From: Flexilinea sp. | GTDB taxonomy: Bacteria; Chloroflexota; Anaerolineae; Anaerolineales; Anaerolineaceae | Length of the DNA: 44,234 nucleotides | Assembly (NCBI GenBank): GCA_017432685.1 | Contig: JAFRIR010000117.1 | Location: 1-44,234 of the forward strand | Direction: 5' to 3' | In this document: positions 32,847-41,773 of the stretch, in pieces | Position numbering within the stretch: position 1 is the first letter of the stretch | Layout: each line of letters begins with the position of its first letter | Position numbers and translations under genes: made by a program | Notes under the pieces: generated by a model | What the model saw: only the letters and a program-made list of their open reading frames with translations | Database searches by the model: none | Told to the model about the DNA's origin: nothing

Positions 32847-33959
32847 TCACAATGAAAGCAGAAGATTTTCTGCGGCTTTGATCGCTTTAGCCCGGTCAAA
32901 ATCATTTGCACGCTCAAGTGCACGCTGCCGGTATTCTTCACGATAAGCGTCATCGGTTAAAAGGCGCAAAACAGCCTGATATAATGCATTGTCATCGTTC
33001 TCCGTCACAATGCCAAATTCGTTGTTTTCTCCGAGAATCTCTTTCATGCCGCCTATATCCACCGCACAGACCGGTGTCCCGCACAACAGTGATTCCACAA
33101 CTGCCGTTGAAAATCCTTCCCGCTCGCTGGCATTGACATACAAATCACATTTTGAAAGAACAGCATAAGGGTTATCCAGATACCCGGTGAAGGTCACAGA
33201 ATCCGAAATTCCGAGTTCAGCTGTTTTCCGTTCCAACTCCTGCCGCTGCGGGCCGTCCCCGATCAAATAAAAATGTGCCGGTATATTATCTTTCAGCAGT
33301 TTCTGCTGAATGGACAGCATACGCTCCCATCCCTTCAACGGGACCAGTTTTCCCATTCCGCACCAATTTTCCCTGTCAGAAAACACGGGAACCGGCGTTT
33401 GATCAGCTGCAAGCTCGTTGATTTTTTCGCTGTCATATATGTTATAGAGGATTCGTTCAATTTTGCGGGAAACAAAAAGCAGCCGAAAAGCTTCCCTCAC
33501 ATCCCTGGAGACAAACACCACTGCATCAGCCCGATCATAACATTGCGCGGCTTCATCCCGGCTCCGGAAGCCTTCGGTAAATTTTTTTTCATTCAAAACA
33601 GGCGTATGGATCCAGCTGACCAGCTTTGGACCGTTTTCCGGGCATCCTCCGACAATCCGGGCACAGGGTCCTTCCAGAAAGGAAACAACGATATCAAAGG
33701 TTTCAGGAATAATCATTTTCCAGAGCTGTTGAGGCGTCCAAAGCTTCATCCAGTATGAATTTGCGGGAATATTCCGCCCGATCCACGAAGAAAAATGAAC
33801 ATCGGGAGAGAGATTTTTACGATTCGGGCCCCAGTCAAACAACACCCGCAAAGAGACGTCGAACTTATCTTTGTCAAGACCGTTGACCAGGTTCACCAGC
33901 ACTTTTTCCGCACCGCCCGGACCAAGGTCATGAATAAGGAAGAGGATACGTCTTTTCAT
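32847..33959 (-). CDS. Glycosyltransferase family 4 (GT-B fold)
   Basis: A 370-residue retaining glycosyltransferase. N-terminal HDLGPGGAEKVLVNLVNGL at about 10-28, and the donor-site motif EGFSTAVVESLLCGTPVC near 283-300. Cytoplasmic, using a nucleotide-sugar. Its ATG overlaps the stop of the GT2 gene (ATGA) with GGAGG upstream, so the two are coupled. Last gene of the wecC-wecB-GT2-GT4 run. Confidence 0.93.
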   Translation of the reverse strand: MKRRILFLIHDLGPGGAEKVLVNLVNGLDKDKFDVSLRVLFDWGPNRKNLSPDVHFSSWIGRNIPANSYWMKLWTPQQLWKMIIPETFDIVVSFLEGPCARIVGGCPENGPKLVSWIHTPVLNEKKFTEGFRSRDEAAQCYDRADAVVFVSRDVREAFRLLFVSRKIERILYNIYDSEKINELAADQTPVPVFSDRENWCGMGKLVPLKGWERMLSIQQKLLKDNIPAHFYLIGDGPQRQELERKTAELGISDSVTFTGYLDNPYAVLSKCDLYVNASEREGFSTAVVESLLCGTPVCAVDIGGMKEILGENNEFGIVTENDDNALYQAVLRLLTDDAYREEYRQRALERANDFDRAKAIKAAENLLLSL

Positions 33960-34780
33960 GATGTCCTGCCTCCCAGACGTGCCCGATGCAGCGCCGTTGC
34001 AGCATGCCGGGGGACCAGCCCCATAATCAACGGATAGAGAGCATAGATCTTCATAGGGAAGGGAAGGTGCAGAGATTTGACCGCCAGCAACCGAACACGG
34101 GCTTCATTGATGCGGTATTTCCATTTTCTTCGGCTGGCAGCATTCCGGTCATCCCGCATCTGATAGAGCGGTTCATGAATGTTTCCGCCCCTATATCCGA
34201 GCGCATACATCCGCACCCAGAGTTCATAATCCTCGACTCGCGCATATTCTTCCGCTTCAGAATAACCGCCGGCAGCCAACAGCGCCTCGGAGCGTATCAT
34301 ACAGGCGGCATGACAAAAGGGAACACCGTGAACAAGATCTCTTGGTTCCGGATTTGTGGGATAAGACCGCAGTCCCCATACACCCTCTTTGTCAAAACAC
34401 TGCATATCCGTGCTGACAACCACCTGATCAGGATGAGCTGTCAGATAAGCCAACTCATTTTCAAAACGATCCGGAGAACAACGGTCGTCGCCATCCATGC
34501 GAGCGATATATTGCCCATGGGCTTCAGCCAGACAACGGTTCAGCGTAGGAGCCAAACCCATGTTTTCCTCATTCTGGAGAAAAATGATTTTATCAGGGAA
34601 ACGTTTTTGCCAGCGGCGAACCACTTCTGCCGTCCGGTCCGTAGATCCGTCATCACAGATGATGCACTCCCAGTTGGATTCTGTCTGGGCAGCAATTGAT
34701 TCCAGACTTTCATCCAGCGTGGATTCGCAATTGTACACCCCCATTAATACGCTGATAAGCGGTTCCGTTTGACCTTCCAT
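33956..34780 (-). CDS. Glycosyltransferase family 2 (GT-A fold)
   Basis: A 274-residue protein. Start ISVLMGVYNCESTLDESLES at about 9-28, nucleotide-binding DDGSTD near 42-47, and metal-binding DGDD near 96-99. No membrane helix. Probably adds a sugar to a lipid-linked surface glycan. The ribosome site is weak (ACAGG, far from the ATG). The gene is separated from wecB by a REP-like element. Confidence 0.92.
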   Translation of the reverse strand: MEGQTEPLISVLMGVYNCESTLDESLESIAAQTESNWECIICDDGSTDRTAEVVRRWQKRFPDKIIFLQNEENMGLAPTLNRCLAEAHGQYIARMDGDDRCSPDRFENELAYLTAHPDQVVVSTDMQCFDKEGVWGLRSYPTNPEPRDLVHGVPFCHAACMIRSEALLAAGGYSEAEEYARVEDYELWVRMYALGYRGGNIHEPLYQMRDDRNAASRRKWKYRINEARVRLLAVKSLHLPFPMKIYALYPLIMGLVPRHAATALHRARLGGRTS

Positions 34781-34797
34781 TTTGAATTTTTTCTTTT

Positions 34798-34877
34798 ACC
34801 TGTCAGCGCAACGTGGATCCCGCCTCACTGTGCCGGCCTTGCGGCAGCAGTGATCCAGTCTCCGCGTGCTCCATTTC
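34798..34877. repeat. REP-like element, copy 4 (inverted)
   Basis: On the minus strand it begins directly after the wecB stop with GGAGCACGCGGAGACTGG, then the stem CTGCCGCAAGGCCGGCACAG and GATCCACGTTGCGC. It fills the wecB-GT2 gap. Confidence 0.7.
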
Positions 34878-35969
34878 CTAATTCCGGAGTATCTCAACGA
34901 TCCGCTCCGAGGCATGACCATCGCCAAATGGGTTGACAGCTTTGCTCATTTTCTCATAGGCAGCCCGGTCCGATAAAAGGGTGCGGCAGGTATCGTAGAT
35001 AACATTCTCATCCGTTCCTACCAGCTTCAGCGTCCCGGCCTCAACCCCTTCCGGCCTTTCGGTCGTATCGCGCATCACCAGCACCGGTTTGCCGAGAGAA
35101 GGGGCTTCTTCCTGGATACCGCCGCTGTCAGTCAGCACCAGCTCGGAACGGGCGATGAAGTTATGAAAGTCCAGCACATCGAGCGGCTCGATCAGACGAA
35201 TCCGGTCACAGCTGCTCAATTCCTCTGCTGCCACTTCACGAACCGCAGGGTTCAAATGAATCGGATAGATCACCTTTATATCCGGGAAATCCTCAACGAT
35301 GCGGCGAACCGCCCGGAACATGCGATGCAGCGGAGCGCCGAGATTTTCCCGGCGGTGAGCTGTCATCAGCAGCAGACGGGAATCTGCCGCCCATTCCAGA
35401 TCCGGATGCGTATAATTCTCCCGGATCGTGGTCTTCAGTGCGTCGATCACTGTGTTACCGGTGACAAAAACTTTTTCCGGAGCGATACCTTCTGTCAGCA
35501 GATGATCCCGGGCAGTCACAGTCGGGGCAAAATTATAATGTGTTATGATGCTCACCGCCCGCCGGTTGAACTCTTCCGGATAAGGTGCAGTAATATCATA
35601 AGTTCTCAAGCCCGCTTCCACATGTCCCACCGGGATCTGAAGATAAAAACAAGCCAGCGCAGATGCAAAGGTAGTCGAAGTATCCCCGTGAACCAGCACC
35701 ACATCCGGTTTTTCCTGTTCCAATACAGGTCTGACCCGTTCCAAAATCAAAGTGGTGATGTCAAAAAGTGTCTGACGTTCATGCATCACCTTCAGGTCAT
35801 GATCCACTCTCACCTGAAAAACATCAAGCACCTGATCTAACATCTGTCGATGCTGCCCGGTGACACATACTTTGGTCTCTATGTCATAGTGTTTCTGAAG
35901 TTCCAAAACCACCGGACACATTTTGATTGCCTCCGGCCGGGTTCCGAAAATGACCAGGATTTTTTTCAT
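34878..35969 (-). CDS. wecB: UDP-N-acetylglucosamine 2-epimerase (non-hydrolysing)
   Basis: A 363-residue GT-B-like epimerase converting UDP-GlcNAc to UDP-ManNAc. FGTRPEAIKMCPV at 8-20, VHGDTSTTFA, VGHVEAGLRTYD and LTDSGGIQEEAPSLGKP motifs are all present. The start overlaps the wecC stop (ATGA). With wecC it supplies UDP-ManNAcA for surface glycan synthesis. Confidence 0.95.
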   Translation of the reverse strand: MKKILVIFGTRPEAIKMCPVVLELQKHYDIETKVCVTGQHRQMLDQVLDVFQVRVDHDLKVMHERQTLFDITTLILERVRPVLEQEKPDVVLVHGDTSTTFASALACFYLQIPVGHVEAGLRTYDITAPYPEEFNRRAVSIITHYNFAPTVTARDHLLTEGIAPEKVFVTGNTVIDALKTTIRENYTHPDLEWAADSRLLLMTAHRRENLGAPLHRMFRAVRRIVEDFPDIKVIYPIHLNPAVREVAAEELSSCDRIRLIEPLDVLDFHNFIARSELVLTDSGGIQEEAPSLGKPVLVMRDTTERPEGVEAGTLKLVGTDENVIYDTCRTLLSDRAAYEKMSKAVNPFGDGHASERIVEILRN

Positions 35970-37174
35970 AACCTGTATACGTCTTCCGTGAAAATGACGT
36001 TTCGGGTATCCAGTACAGCTTTTCCGTTCAGCAGTTCCGGCTGATTCTTTAGTTCACTGTGTCCCACCATAATAACAACCAGATCTGTATTCGACAAAAA
36101 GTCGCTCAAATTATGAACCTGGTTTTGAACCATATCCGTTTTAATGAACGGATCATAAACCAAAGGCATTTTATCTGCGTGTTTATGACGGAGGATGTCC
36201 AGCAGCTGAAGCGTCGGACTTTCCCTGGTGTCGTCGACATCTTCTTTGTAGGTAAGTCCATAAAGCCCCACGCGGGAAAAATCTTCAATATCTTTTTCTG
36301 TCATGATCTCCCGGATTCGCTTATAAACATATTCCGGCATGGAGTCATTGACGTTGCGGGCAGCGTGAATCAGCGGAGTGAGATTCGGAAAATCCCCGAC
36401 AAGGAACCACGGATCGACCGAAATGCAGTGTCCGCCCACACCGGGACCGGGGTTGAGAATGTTCACCCGGGGATGCCGGTTGGCAATGCGGATCACCTCA
36501 TAAACATCCATTCCCGCTTCATGACAGATCTTCGTCAGCTCGTTTGCAAAGGCAATGTTAATATCACGAAAAGTGTTTTCCACAACCTTGCTCATCTCTG
36601 CTGTACGGATGTTGGTGAGAACGATCTCACCCTTACAAAATGAGGCATAAAGGTCTTTAACAGTCTCGGCAGTTTCAGGATCATCTGCCCCGATCGTACG
36701 AGAATTATGAATAAGCTCCTGCAGCATGTTGCCGGGAATGATGCGCTCCGGCGCATGAGCCAGATGCACCCTCCGCTCACCGATAAGCGGGCGGACACAA
36801 TGGTCGATGGTCCCGGGAGAAATGGTTGATTCAACCACCAGGATGGCGCCGTCAGCGCAAATCTCCAGCACGGATTTACAGGCAGCGATGACATATTTCG
36901 GATCGATCTTGCGGGATTTTTTCAGGTAAGGGGTCGGAACGGAAACGATGTAGATATCAGCTTTCTGATATTGGTCGGAAAAACGGATACCTTTCCGGCG
37001 TGCTTCATCAAACAGTTCGGAAAGACCCTTCTCTTCAAAAACCTTCCCGGTGGTCTGCAGCTGTTCTATAAGCTTTTTATTATAGTCGGTGCCGATGACG
37101 TTCACACCGTGAGAAGCCATCATCAAAGCCGTCGGCAAACCGATATATCCCATTCCAATCACATTTACGAGCAT
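35966..37174 (-). CDS. wecC: UDP-N-acetyl-D-mannosamine dehydrogenase
   Basis: A 402-residue UDP-sugar dehydrogenase oxidising UDP-ManNAc to the uronate. NAD motif VIGMGYIGLP at 5-14, STISPGT at 116-122, and catalytic C250 in PGVGGHCISVDPWF. The ATG at 37174 is preferred because AGGAAG lies 6 bases upstream. First gene of the glycan locus; a TATACT box lies about 30 bases upstream but lacks a good -35. Confidence 0.95.
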   Translation of the reverse strand: MLVNVIGMGYIGLPTALMMASHGVNVIGTDYNKKLIEQLQTTGKVFEEKGLSELFDEARRKGIRFSDQYQKADIYIVSVPTPYLKKSRKIDPKYVIAACKSVLEICADGAILVVESTISPGTIDHCVRPLIGERRVHLAHAPERIIPGNMLQELIHNSRTIGADDPETAETVKDLYASFCKGEIVLTNIRTAEMSKVVENTFRDINIAFANELTKICHEAGMDVYEVIRIANRHPRVNILNPGPGVGGHCISVDPWFLVGDFPNLTPLIHAARNVNDSMPEYVYKRIREIMTEKDIEDFSRVGLYGLTYKEDVDDTRESPTLQLLDILRHKHADKMPLVYDPFIKTDMVQNQVHNLSDFLSNTDLVVIMVGHSELKNQPELLNGKAVLDTRNVIFTEDVYRL

Positions 37175-37263
37175 AGATTCTTCCTGTTTCTTAACAATTT
37201 TCACACTATTTGAGTATAACGCGTTTTTGTAAAGAAAAAGGGATTAGGTTATAAATACGATGA

Positions 37264-37301
37264 ATCAAAAAACAGGCGGCAGATGAAACATGCCGCCTGT
37301 T
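37264..37301 (-). terminator. Terminator of the ENPP-ABC transporter operon
   Basis: Eleven-pair stem AACAGGCGGCA/TGCCGCCTGTT followed on the minus strand by a T-run. Confidence 0.9.
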
Positions 37302-37323
37302 TTTGGTTTTTATTCAGACTGAA

Positions 37324-38148
37324 TCAGCCTTTTAGACCTCCGCGGGCAACGCCGTTGACGATGTATTTGCGGGCAAAGAGGAACAGGATGAGCATCGGCA
37401 GGACCACGATGGTCGCCGCTGCCATCATCACTTCATTTCTGGCGCCACCTTCGGTCACGAAGTTATACAAACCGAACGGTAATGTGCGGACGGTTGCGGA
37501 GCTGGTCGCCAGCATCGGCCACAGGAAGCTGTTCCAGCTGGCAATAGCGTTCAGAAGGATGATCGTCACCAGGGAAGGCTTGGCGATGGGCACCATCACA
37601 CGCCACAAATATTTCCAGTCCGAGCATCCATCCACCCGCGCAGCCTGGTAAAGGCTGTCCGGCACCGTATCGAAGAAGTTCTTCAGGATATAGGTGTAAA
37701 AGATAGAAGACATGAAGGGGATGATCATCGCCCACAGCGTGTCATGAATTTTCCACTGCACAACGGTCCGGTAATTGGTGATGATGAGCATTTCGAAAGG
37801 AACCATCATCATCGCCAGCAGTGCACCGAAAATCGCGGACCGTCCAGGGAAGCGCAGACGTGAAAAAGCAAAGGCTCCGAGGATGGTCGTGAAGGTGCAG
37901 ACCGTCACAGAACTGACCACCACGATCACGGAGTTTAAAAAGTATCGGGCGAAAGGCGCTGTTTCAAAGGCGAATTTATAATTACCGAAATAAAGTGATT
38001 TCGGGAGCCATTGCGGCGGAAATACACTCACCTCCTGGCTGGTTTTGAAAGAGCCCGTGATCATCCAGAAAAACGGAAACACCATAATGATCGCACCCAA
38101 AACCAGGAAGAGATATGTCAAAACCGAAGAAATTTTTATCTTTTTCAT
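37324..38148 (-). CDS. Carbohydrate-type ABC transporter permease (MalG/UgpE-like)
   Basis: A 274-residue protein with six membrane helices and the EAA loop YQAARVDGCSDWKYLWRVMV. The C-terminal FARKYIVNGVARGGLKG is typical of MalG-type permeases. AAGGAG lies 6 bases before the ATG. It pairs with the upstream MalF-like permease, from which it is separated by a heptamer array. Confidence 0.93.
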   Translation of the reverse strand: MKKIKISSVLTYLFLVLGAIIMVFPFFWMITGSFKTSQEVSVFPPQWLPKSLYFGNYKFAFETAPFARYFLNSVIVVVSSVTVCTFTTILGAFAFSRLRFPGRSAIFGALLAMMMVPFEMLIITNYRTVVQWKIHDTLWAMIIPFMSSIFYTYILKNFFDTVPDSLYQAARVDGCSDWKYLWRVMVPIAKPSLVTIILLNAIASWNSFLWPMLATSSATVRTLPFGLYNFVTEGGARNEVMMAAATIVVLPMLILFLFARKYIVNGVARGGLKG

Positions 38149-38162
38149 CAAAACTCCTTTTT

Positions 38163-38310
38163 TTCAGGATTCAGGATTCAGAAACCAGATGTCAGGTTTC
38201 AGAATTCAGGTTTCAATCACAAGAAATGGCTAAAAAGAACTATCTATTTCCTATTACCTATATCCTATTCCCAACACTATCCCCTATATCCTATATCCTA
38301 TCCCCTATTA
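38163..38310. repeat. Heptanucleotide arrays R9, abutting the permease stop codon
   Basis: Two blocks. 38163-38218: plus-strand TCAGGAT, TCAGGAT, TCAGAAA, CCAGATG, TCAGGTT, TCAGAAT, TCAGGTT. 38243-38307: minus-strand TAGGGGA, TAGGATA, TAGGATA, TAGGGGA, TAGTGTT and more. The second block starts directly at the TAA stop of the permease gene. Together they fill the gap between two cotranscribed permease genes. Confidence 0.8.
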
Positions 38311-39219
38311 ATACTTCCACTTCTTCTGGATCAGCTGCTGGATCTGGGTGAAGACAAAGATGATCAGGAACAGGATGATCGCAGCAGCAGCAGCATAACC
38401 GTATTTCGGTGGAGTGCGTCCGCGGAACTGGTCATAGATATAATAAACCATGGTATACAGGTTCTTCCCGACCCCCGGCCCGGAGAACAGAGGGAACAGC
38501 TCATTGAACACTTTGAATGCACTGATGGAGTTGATGATCAGCACCAGGAAAATGGTCGGTGAAAGCAGCGGAACGGTGATGCGGAAAAAGATCCGCAGGT
38601 CCTTTGCCCCATCCACACGGGCTGCCGTATAAAACATCGGGTCGATGTTCTGTAAACCGGAAAGCAGCAGAATGATCGTAAACGGCATCATCGACCATAT
38701 CCCGTATATCGCCAAAGCCCAGAAATTCGCCGAAGGGTCCTGCAGCCAATTCACGGGTTCAACATGGAATAAGCCGAGCAACCAGTTTATGACACCGAAC
38801 TTGTAATTGAACATATATTTCCAGGTCAGCCCGACCGCCGTGACGGAGGTCACCATCGGCAGAAAATATGCCGTCTGGAAAAAAGCACGCAGCTTAATGT
38901 TCTTGTTCAACAGTGTAGCAATGACAATGGAAAGACACATAGAAACCGGAATTGCGACCAACACATATTTAAATGTGACACCAATCGCGTTCTTGAAATC
39001 CCGGCTGTTGAGCACGTAAATATAGTTATCAAAACCGAAACCGTCATATGCACCGGTCAGATATTTATAATTTTTCTTGAAAGACATGATCAGCACGTTC
39101 ACGATCGGGTACAACGAAAAAACGATCACCCCGACAGCAAACGGCGCCAGATACAGAAGGGGCTTTATTTTCTTCAGGAAAAGATAAAGCCCACGGTTTT
39201 TTTCCTTGAGCCTGTTCAT
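38308..39219 (-). CDS. Carbohydrate-type ABC transporter permease (MalF/UgpA-like)
   Basis: A 303-residue protein with six membrane helices and EAA loop FYTAARVDGAKDLRIFFRIT. The start overlaps the ATPase stop (ATGA). Partner of the MalG-like permease. The substrate is not determined by sequence. Confidence 0.93.
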   Translation of the reverse strand: MNRLKEKNRGLYLFLKKIKPLLYLAPFAVGVIVFSLYPIVNVLIMSFKKNYKYLTGAYDGFGFDNYIYVLNSRDFKNAIGVTFKYVLVAIPVSMCLSIVIATLLNKNIKLRAFFQTAYFLPMVTSVTAVGLTWKYMFNYKFGVINWLLGLFHVEPVNWLQDPSANFWALAIYGIWSMMPFTIILLLSGLQNIDPMFYTAARVDGAKDLRIFFRITVPLLSPTIFLVLIINSISAFKVFNELFPLFSGPGVGKNLYTMVYYIYDQFRGRTPPKYGYAAAAAIILFLIIFVFTQIQQLIQKKWKY

Positions 39220-40274
39220 CTGATACGTTCTCCTGTTTCAGCATCAAATACAAAGACGCCTTTGCGGCGCAGGCCGATCTGCACCCGGTCACCGGCTTTC
39301 AATTCCTGGTCAGAATCGATATAGGCACGAACTTCGAAATCACCGAGTTTGAGATAAACCAGCTTTTCCTTGCCCATCACAAAGACACGGATCACCCGCG
39401 CATCCATTACCGGGTCAGAACTGTTCACAAGGAAACTTTCGGCACGGATGGAGAAATGCACCTTATGGCCCTCTTTGATGTTTTCAAGGCCGGAGAGTTT
39501 ACAGAGCGGACCGCTTTCAATGCGGATACCGCCATTTTCGATGTGTCCAAACACCTTGTTGATCGGAGGAGTACCGAGGAAATCTGCCACGAATTCATTG
39601 GCCGGTTCATCATAAAGCTCCTGTGGCTGCGCTTCCTGCTGCAGAACACCCAGCTTCATCAGGATGATCGAGTCGGAAATGGACATTGCCTCTTCCTGGT
39701 CATGGGTGACAAACACGCTGGTCACTCCGGTTTCCAGCTGAATACGGCGGATTTCCTCACGCATCTCGATGCGGAGTCTTGCATCCAGATTGGAAAGCGG
39801 CTCATCAAGGAGCAGAAGCTGCGGCTGTTTGATCAGAGCACGGGCAATCGCTACTCGCTGCTGCTGACCACCGGAAAGCTGCCCGGGTTTGCGGTCAAGG
39901 AAGTTATCCACATGGACCAGTTTTGCCATTTCAAACGCTTTTTCTCTTCGCTCGTCTTTGGCAACATTTTTGATTTCCAACGGGAAGGCGATATTGTCCA
40001 TCACGGACATATGCGGATAAAGCGCGTAATTCTGGAACACCAGACCAATGCCGCGGTCAGCCGGTTCCATATCCGTCACATCACGGTTGTCGAACCATAT
40101 CTTACCGCTGGTCACCGGAATAATCCCTGAAAGCATGTTCAGAATCGTGCTTTTTCCGCACCCGGAAGGGCCAAGCAGACAGGTCAGTTCTCCGGAATCC
40201 AGCACCGCGTTGAAATTTTCTACCGCCGCTGTCTTGCCAAAGTGTTTGGTGAGATTTTCAAGTCTAACTTCCAT
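39216..40274 (-). CDS. ABC transporter ATP-binding protein (UgpC/MsmK/MalK-like)
   Basis: A 352-residue protein. Walker A LLGPSGCGKST near 33-43, signature LSGGQQQRVAIA, Walker B LLLLDEPLSNLD, H-loop VTHDQEEA, then a TOBE-type C-terminal domain from about 240. The ATG at 40274 gives the family-typical N-terminus (MEVRLENLTKHFG). It lies 25 bases after the phosphodiesterase gene, in the same operon. Confidence 0.94.
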   Translation of the reverse strand: MEVRLENLTKHFGKTAAVENFNAVLDSGELTCLLGPSGCGKSTILNMLSGIIPVTSGKIWFDNRDVTDMEPADRGIGLVFQNYALYPHMSVMDNIAFPLEIKNVAKDERREKAFEMAKLVHVDNFLDRKPGQLSGGQQQRVAIARALIKQPQLLLLDEPLSNLDARLRIEMREEIRRIQLETGVTSVFVTHDQEEAMSISDSIILMKLGVLQQEAQPQELYDEPANEFVADFLGTPPINKVFGHIENGGIRIESGPLCKLSGLENIKEGHKVHFSIRAESFLVNSSDPVMDARVIRVFVMGKEKLVYLKLGDFEVRAYIDSDQELKAGDRVQIGLRRKGVFVFDAETGERIR

Positions 40275-40299
40275 AGATACACAACACCTTTCTTCCCCG

Positions 40300-41607
40300 T
40301 CAATCCGCGAGGATCTCTTCAATTACATGGCCTTCACATTTGTCCATGTTCAACCCAACCATAGCTGCCATTGTCGGCGCTTCATTGATCATCTTTGTCC
40401 GTGGAATTACTACACCTTTCTTGATTGAAGGTCCGCATGCAAAGAAGGTTGTTGTCTCGTCCCGTTCCGGCATATGTCCGTGACTGGCCAGTGAGAAATA
40501 CAGTCCCGGTCCCAGATGCACTTTGAAGATATCTTCTCCGGCCAGAGTCGCTTCAAACTCCGTTGGTTCTTCTTCTGTTCCTTCAATAACAAAGTCCAGC
40601 GGACCGACCAGCCCATAGCGATCCAACACCTCATCTTTGGTCATCACCACGCCAATGGGAAATTCCGGGTCATCCCGCAGTCTCAGCAGGTATTCATAGA
40701 CCTTCTTCGCCATCTCTTTGTCATCGGGATTTTTCAGTTTCACCCAGCCGGACATACAGGTGGAGAAACAATAGGCATCATAACCAATTATTTTGTTGTT
40801 TTCATCTGTACGGATAAAGCCCGCATCACGCAGCGCCATGTTCATGTTGACATAGTGCTTGATGTCCTGGTGCCCATGATCACCAAGAATGATAAAGTTT
40901 GTGTTCTCATAATCTCCATAACGGCGGACTGCTTCCTCCAGCACGGCGAATTCCTGATCATGTTTCCGCAGCTGTTCATAGGCTTCCGGGCACTTCACCC
41001 CGTGATTGTGACGTTTGGTATCCAGGTCGCACATCTTGACATACATCAGATCCGGCTGACCGAAATCGCGGATGATGTCCGGCGCCAGTGCCATTGTGAA
41101 GAGATCCAGGCTGCGTTCTTTCCCCATCAGGAAACGCCCGTATTTCCAGTAATATTCATCGATCAGGATCTGCGTCGCATTTCCTTCCAGATAAGGCATC
41201 ACATCATAGCCTTCGTAATGATAGGGAACGATCATCGGAAAATTGTAATCAATGTCCGCACCGCCTGAGACCGGCCAGCTCAGTGAACAGGTTTTCAGCC
41301 CGGCACGCCGTGCATAATCAAAAATCGTGTCACATTTAACATCGCTGCGCTGGTTGTACCAGGGAGCGTTGTTGTTTTCTACTTCCAGCTTTTCATTATG
41401 GGGAATGCCATGTCCCTTCACGGTATTCCCGGTGATAATTGCGCAATGGCAGGGATAGGTGAAAGATGGGTAGATCGGTTCCACATGCTCGATCAACGCA
41501 CCTTCCCGCAGCACACGTCCCATGTGAGGCAACGTTCTGATGAACTCAACATCAGACGCACACAAAGCATCCAGTAAAAAAACAAGCAGTTTTCTGTTTC
41601 CGGTCAT
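40300..41607 (-). CDS. Alkaline phosphatase superfamily phosphodiesterase (ENPP-type)
   Basis: A 435-residue enzyme without a signal peptide, so it acts in the cytoplasm. Metal and catalytic residues: D13 in FLLDALC, nucleophile T50 in YPSFTYPCHCAIITGN, D196/H200 in CDLDTKRHNHG, D243-H244 in LGDHGHQD, and H376 in SHGHMPERD. The family hydrolyses phosphodiesters or pyrophosphates. First gene of the operon with the importer, so it likely processes the imported compound, for example a glycerophosphodiester (inference). GAGAG precedes the ATG. Confidence 0.88.
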   Translation of the reverse strand: MTGNRKLLVFLLDALCASDVEFIRTLPHMGRVLREGALIEHVEPIYPSFTYPCHCAIITGNTVKGHGIPHNEKLEVENNNAPWYNQRSDVKCDTIFDYARRAGLKTCSLSWPVSGGADIDYNFPMIVPYHYEGYDVMPYLEGNATQILIDEYYWKYGRFLMGKERSLDLFTMALAPDIIRDFGQPDLMYVKMCDLDTKRHNHGVKCPEAYEQLRKHDQEFAVLEEAVRRYGDYENTNFIILGDHGHQDIKHYVNMNMALRDAGFIRTDENNKIIGYDAYCFSTCMSGWVKLKNPDDKEMAKKVYEYLLRLRDDPEFPIGVVMTKDEVLDRYGLVGPLDFVIEGTEEEPTEFEATLAGEDIFKVHLGPGLYFSLASHGHMPERDETTTFFACGPSIKKGVVIPRTKMINEAPTMAAMVGLNMDKCEGHVIEEILAD

Positions 41608-41640
41608 ATACGAATCTCTCTTTGTATAAGATTTTTGTTA

Positions 41641-41649
41641 ATTATAGCA
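41641..41649 (-). promoter_or_regulatory. Extended -10 promoter of the phosphodiesterase operon
   Basis: TGCTATAAT on the minus strand, about 33 bases before the ATG. No clear -35, as expected for the extended class. Confidence 0.5.
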
Positions 41650-41735
41650 GATTTGTGAAAAGCTGGAGGTTGAATTTCCCGGGATTTTCCCCTTTTCAAG
41701 GAAAAATGAGTTATGATTAATAACAGGATAGAAAA

Positions 41736-41751
41736 AGGGCTGATCAGCCCT
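41736..41751. promoter_or_regulatory. Perfect 16-bp palindrome in the leader of the solute-binding protein gene
   Basis: AGGGCTGATCAGCCCT, 22 bases before the ATG. It could be an operator controlling this gene, or an mRNA hairpin. Confidence 0.45.
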
Positions 41752-41773
41752 CCAATACAAGAGGAGAAACTAT

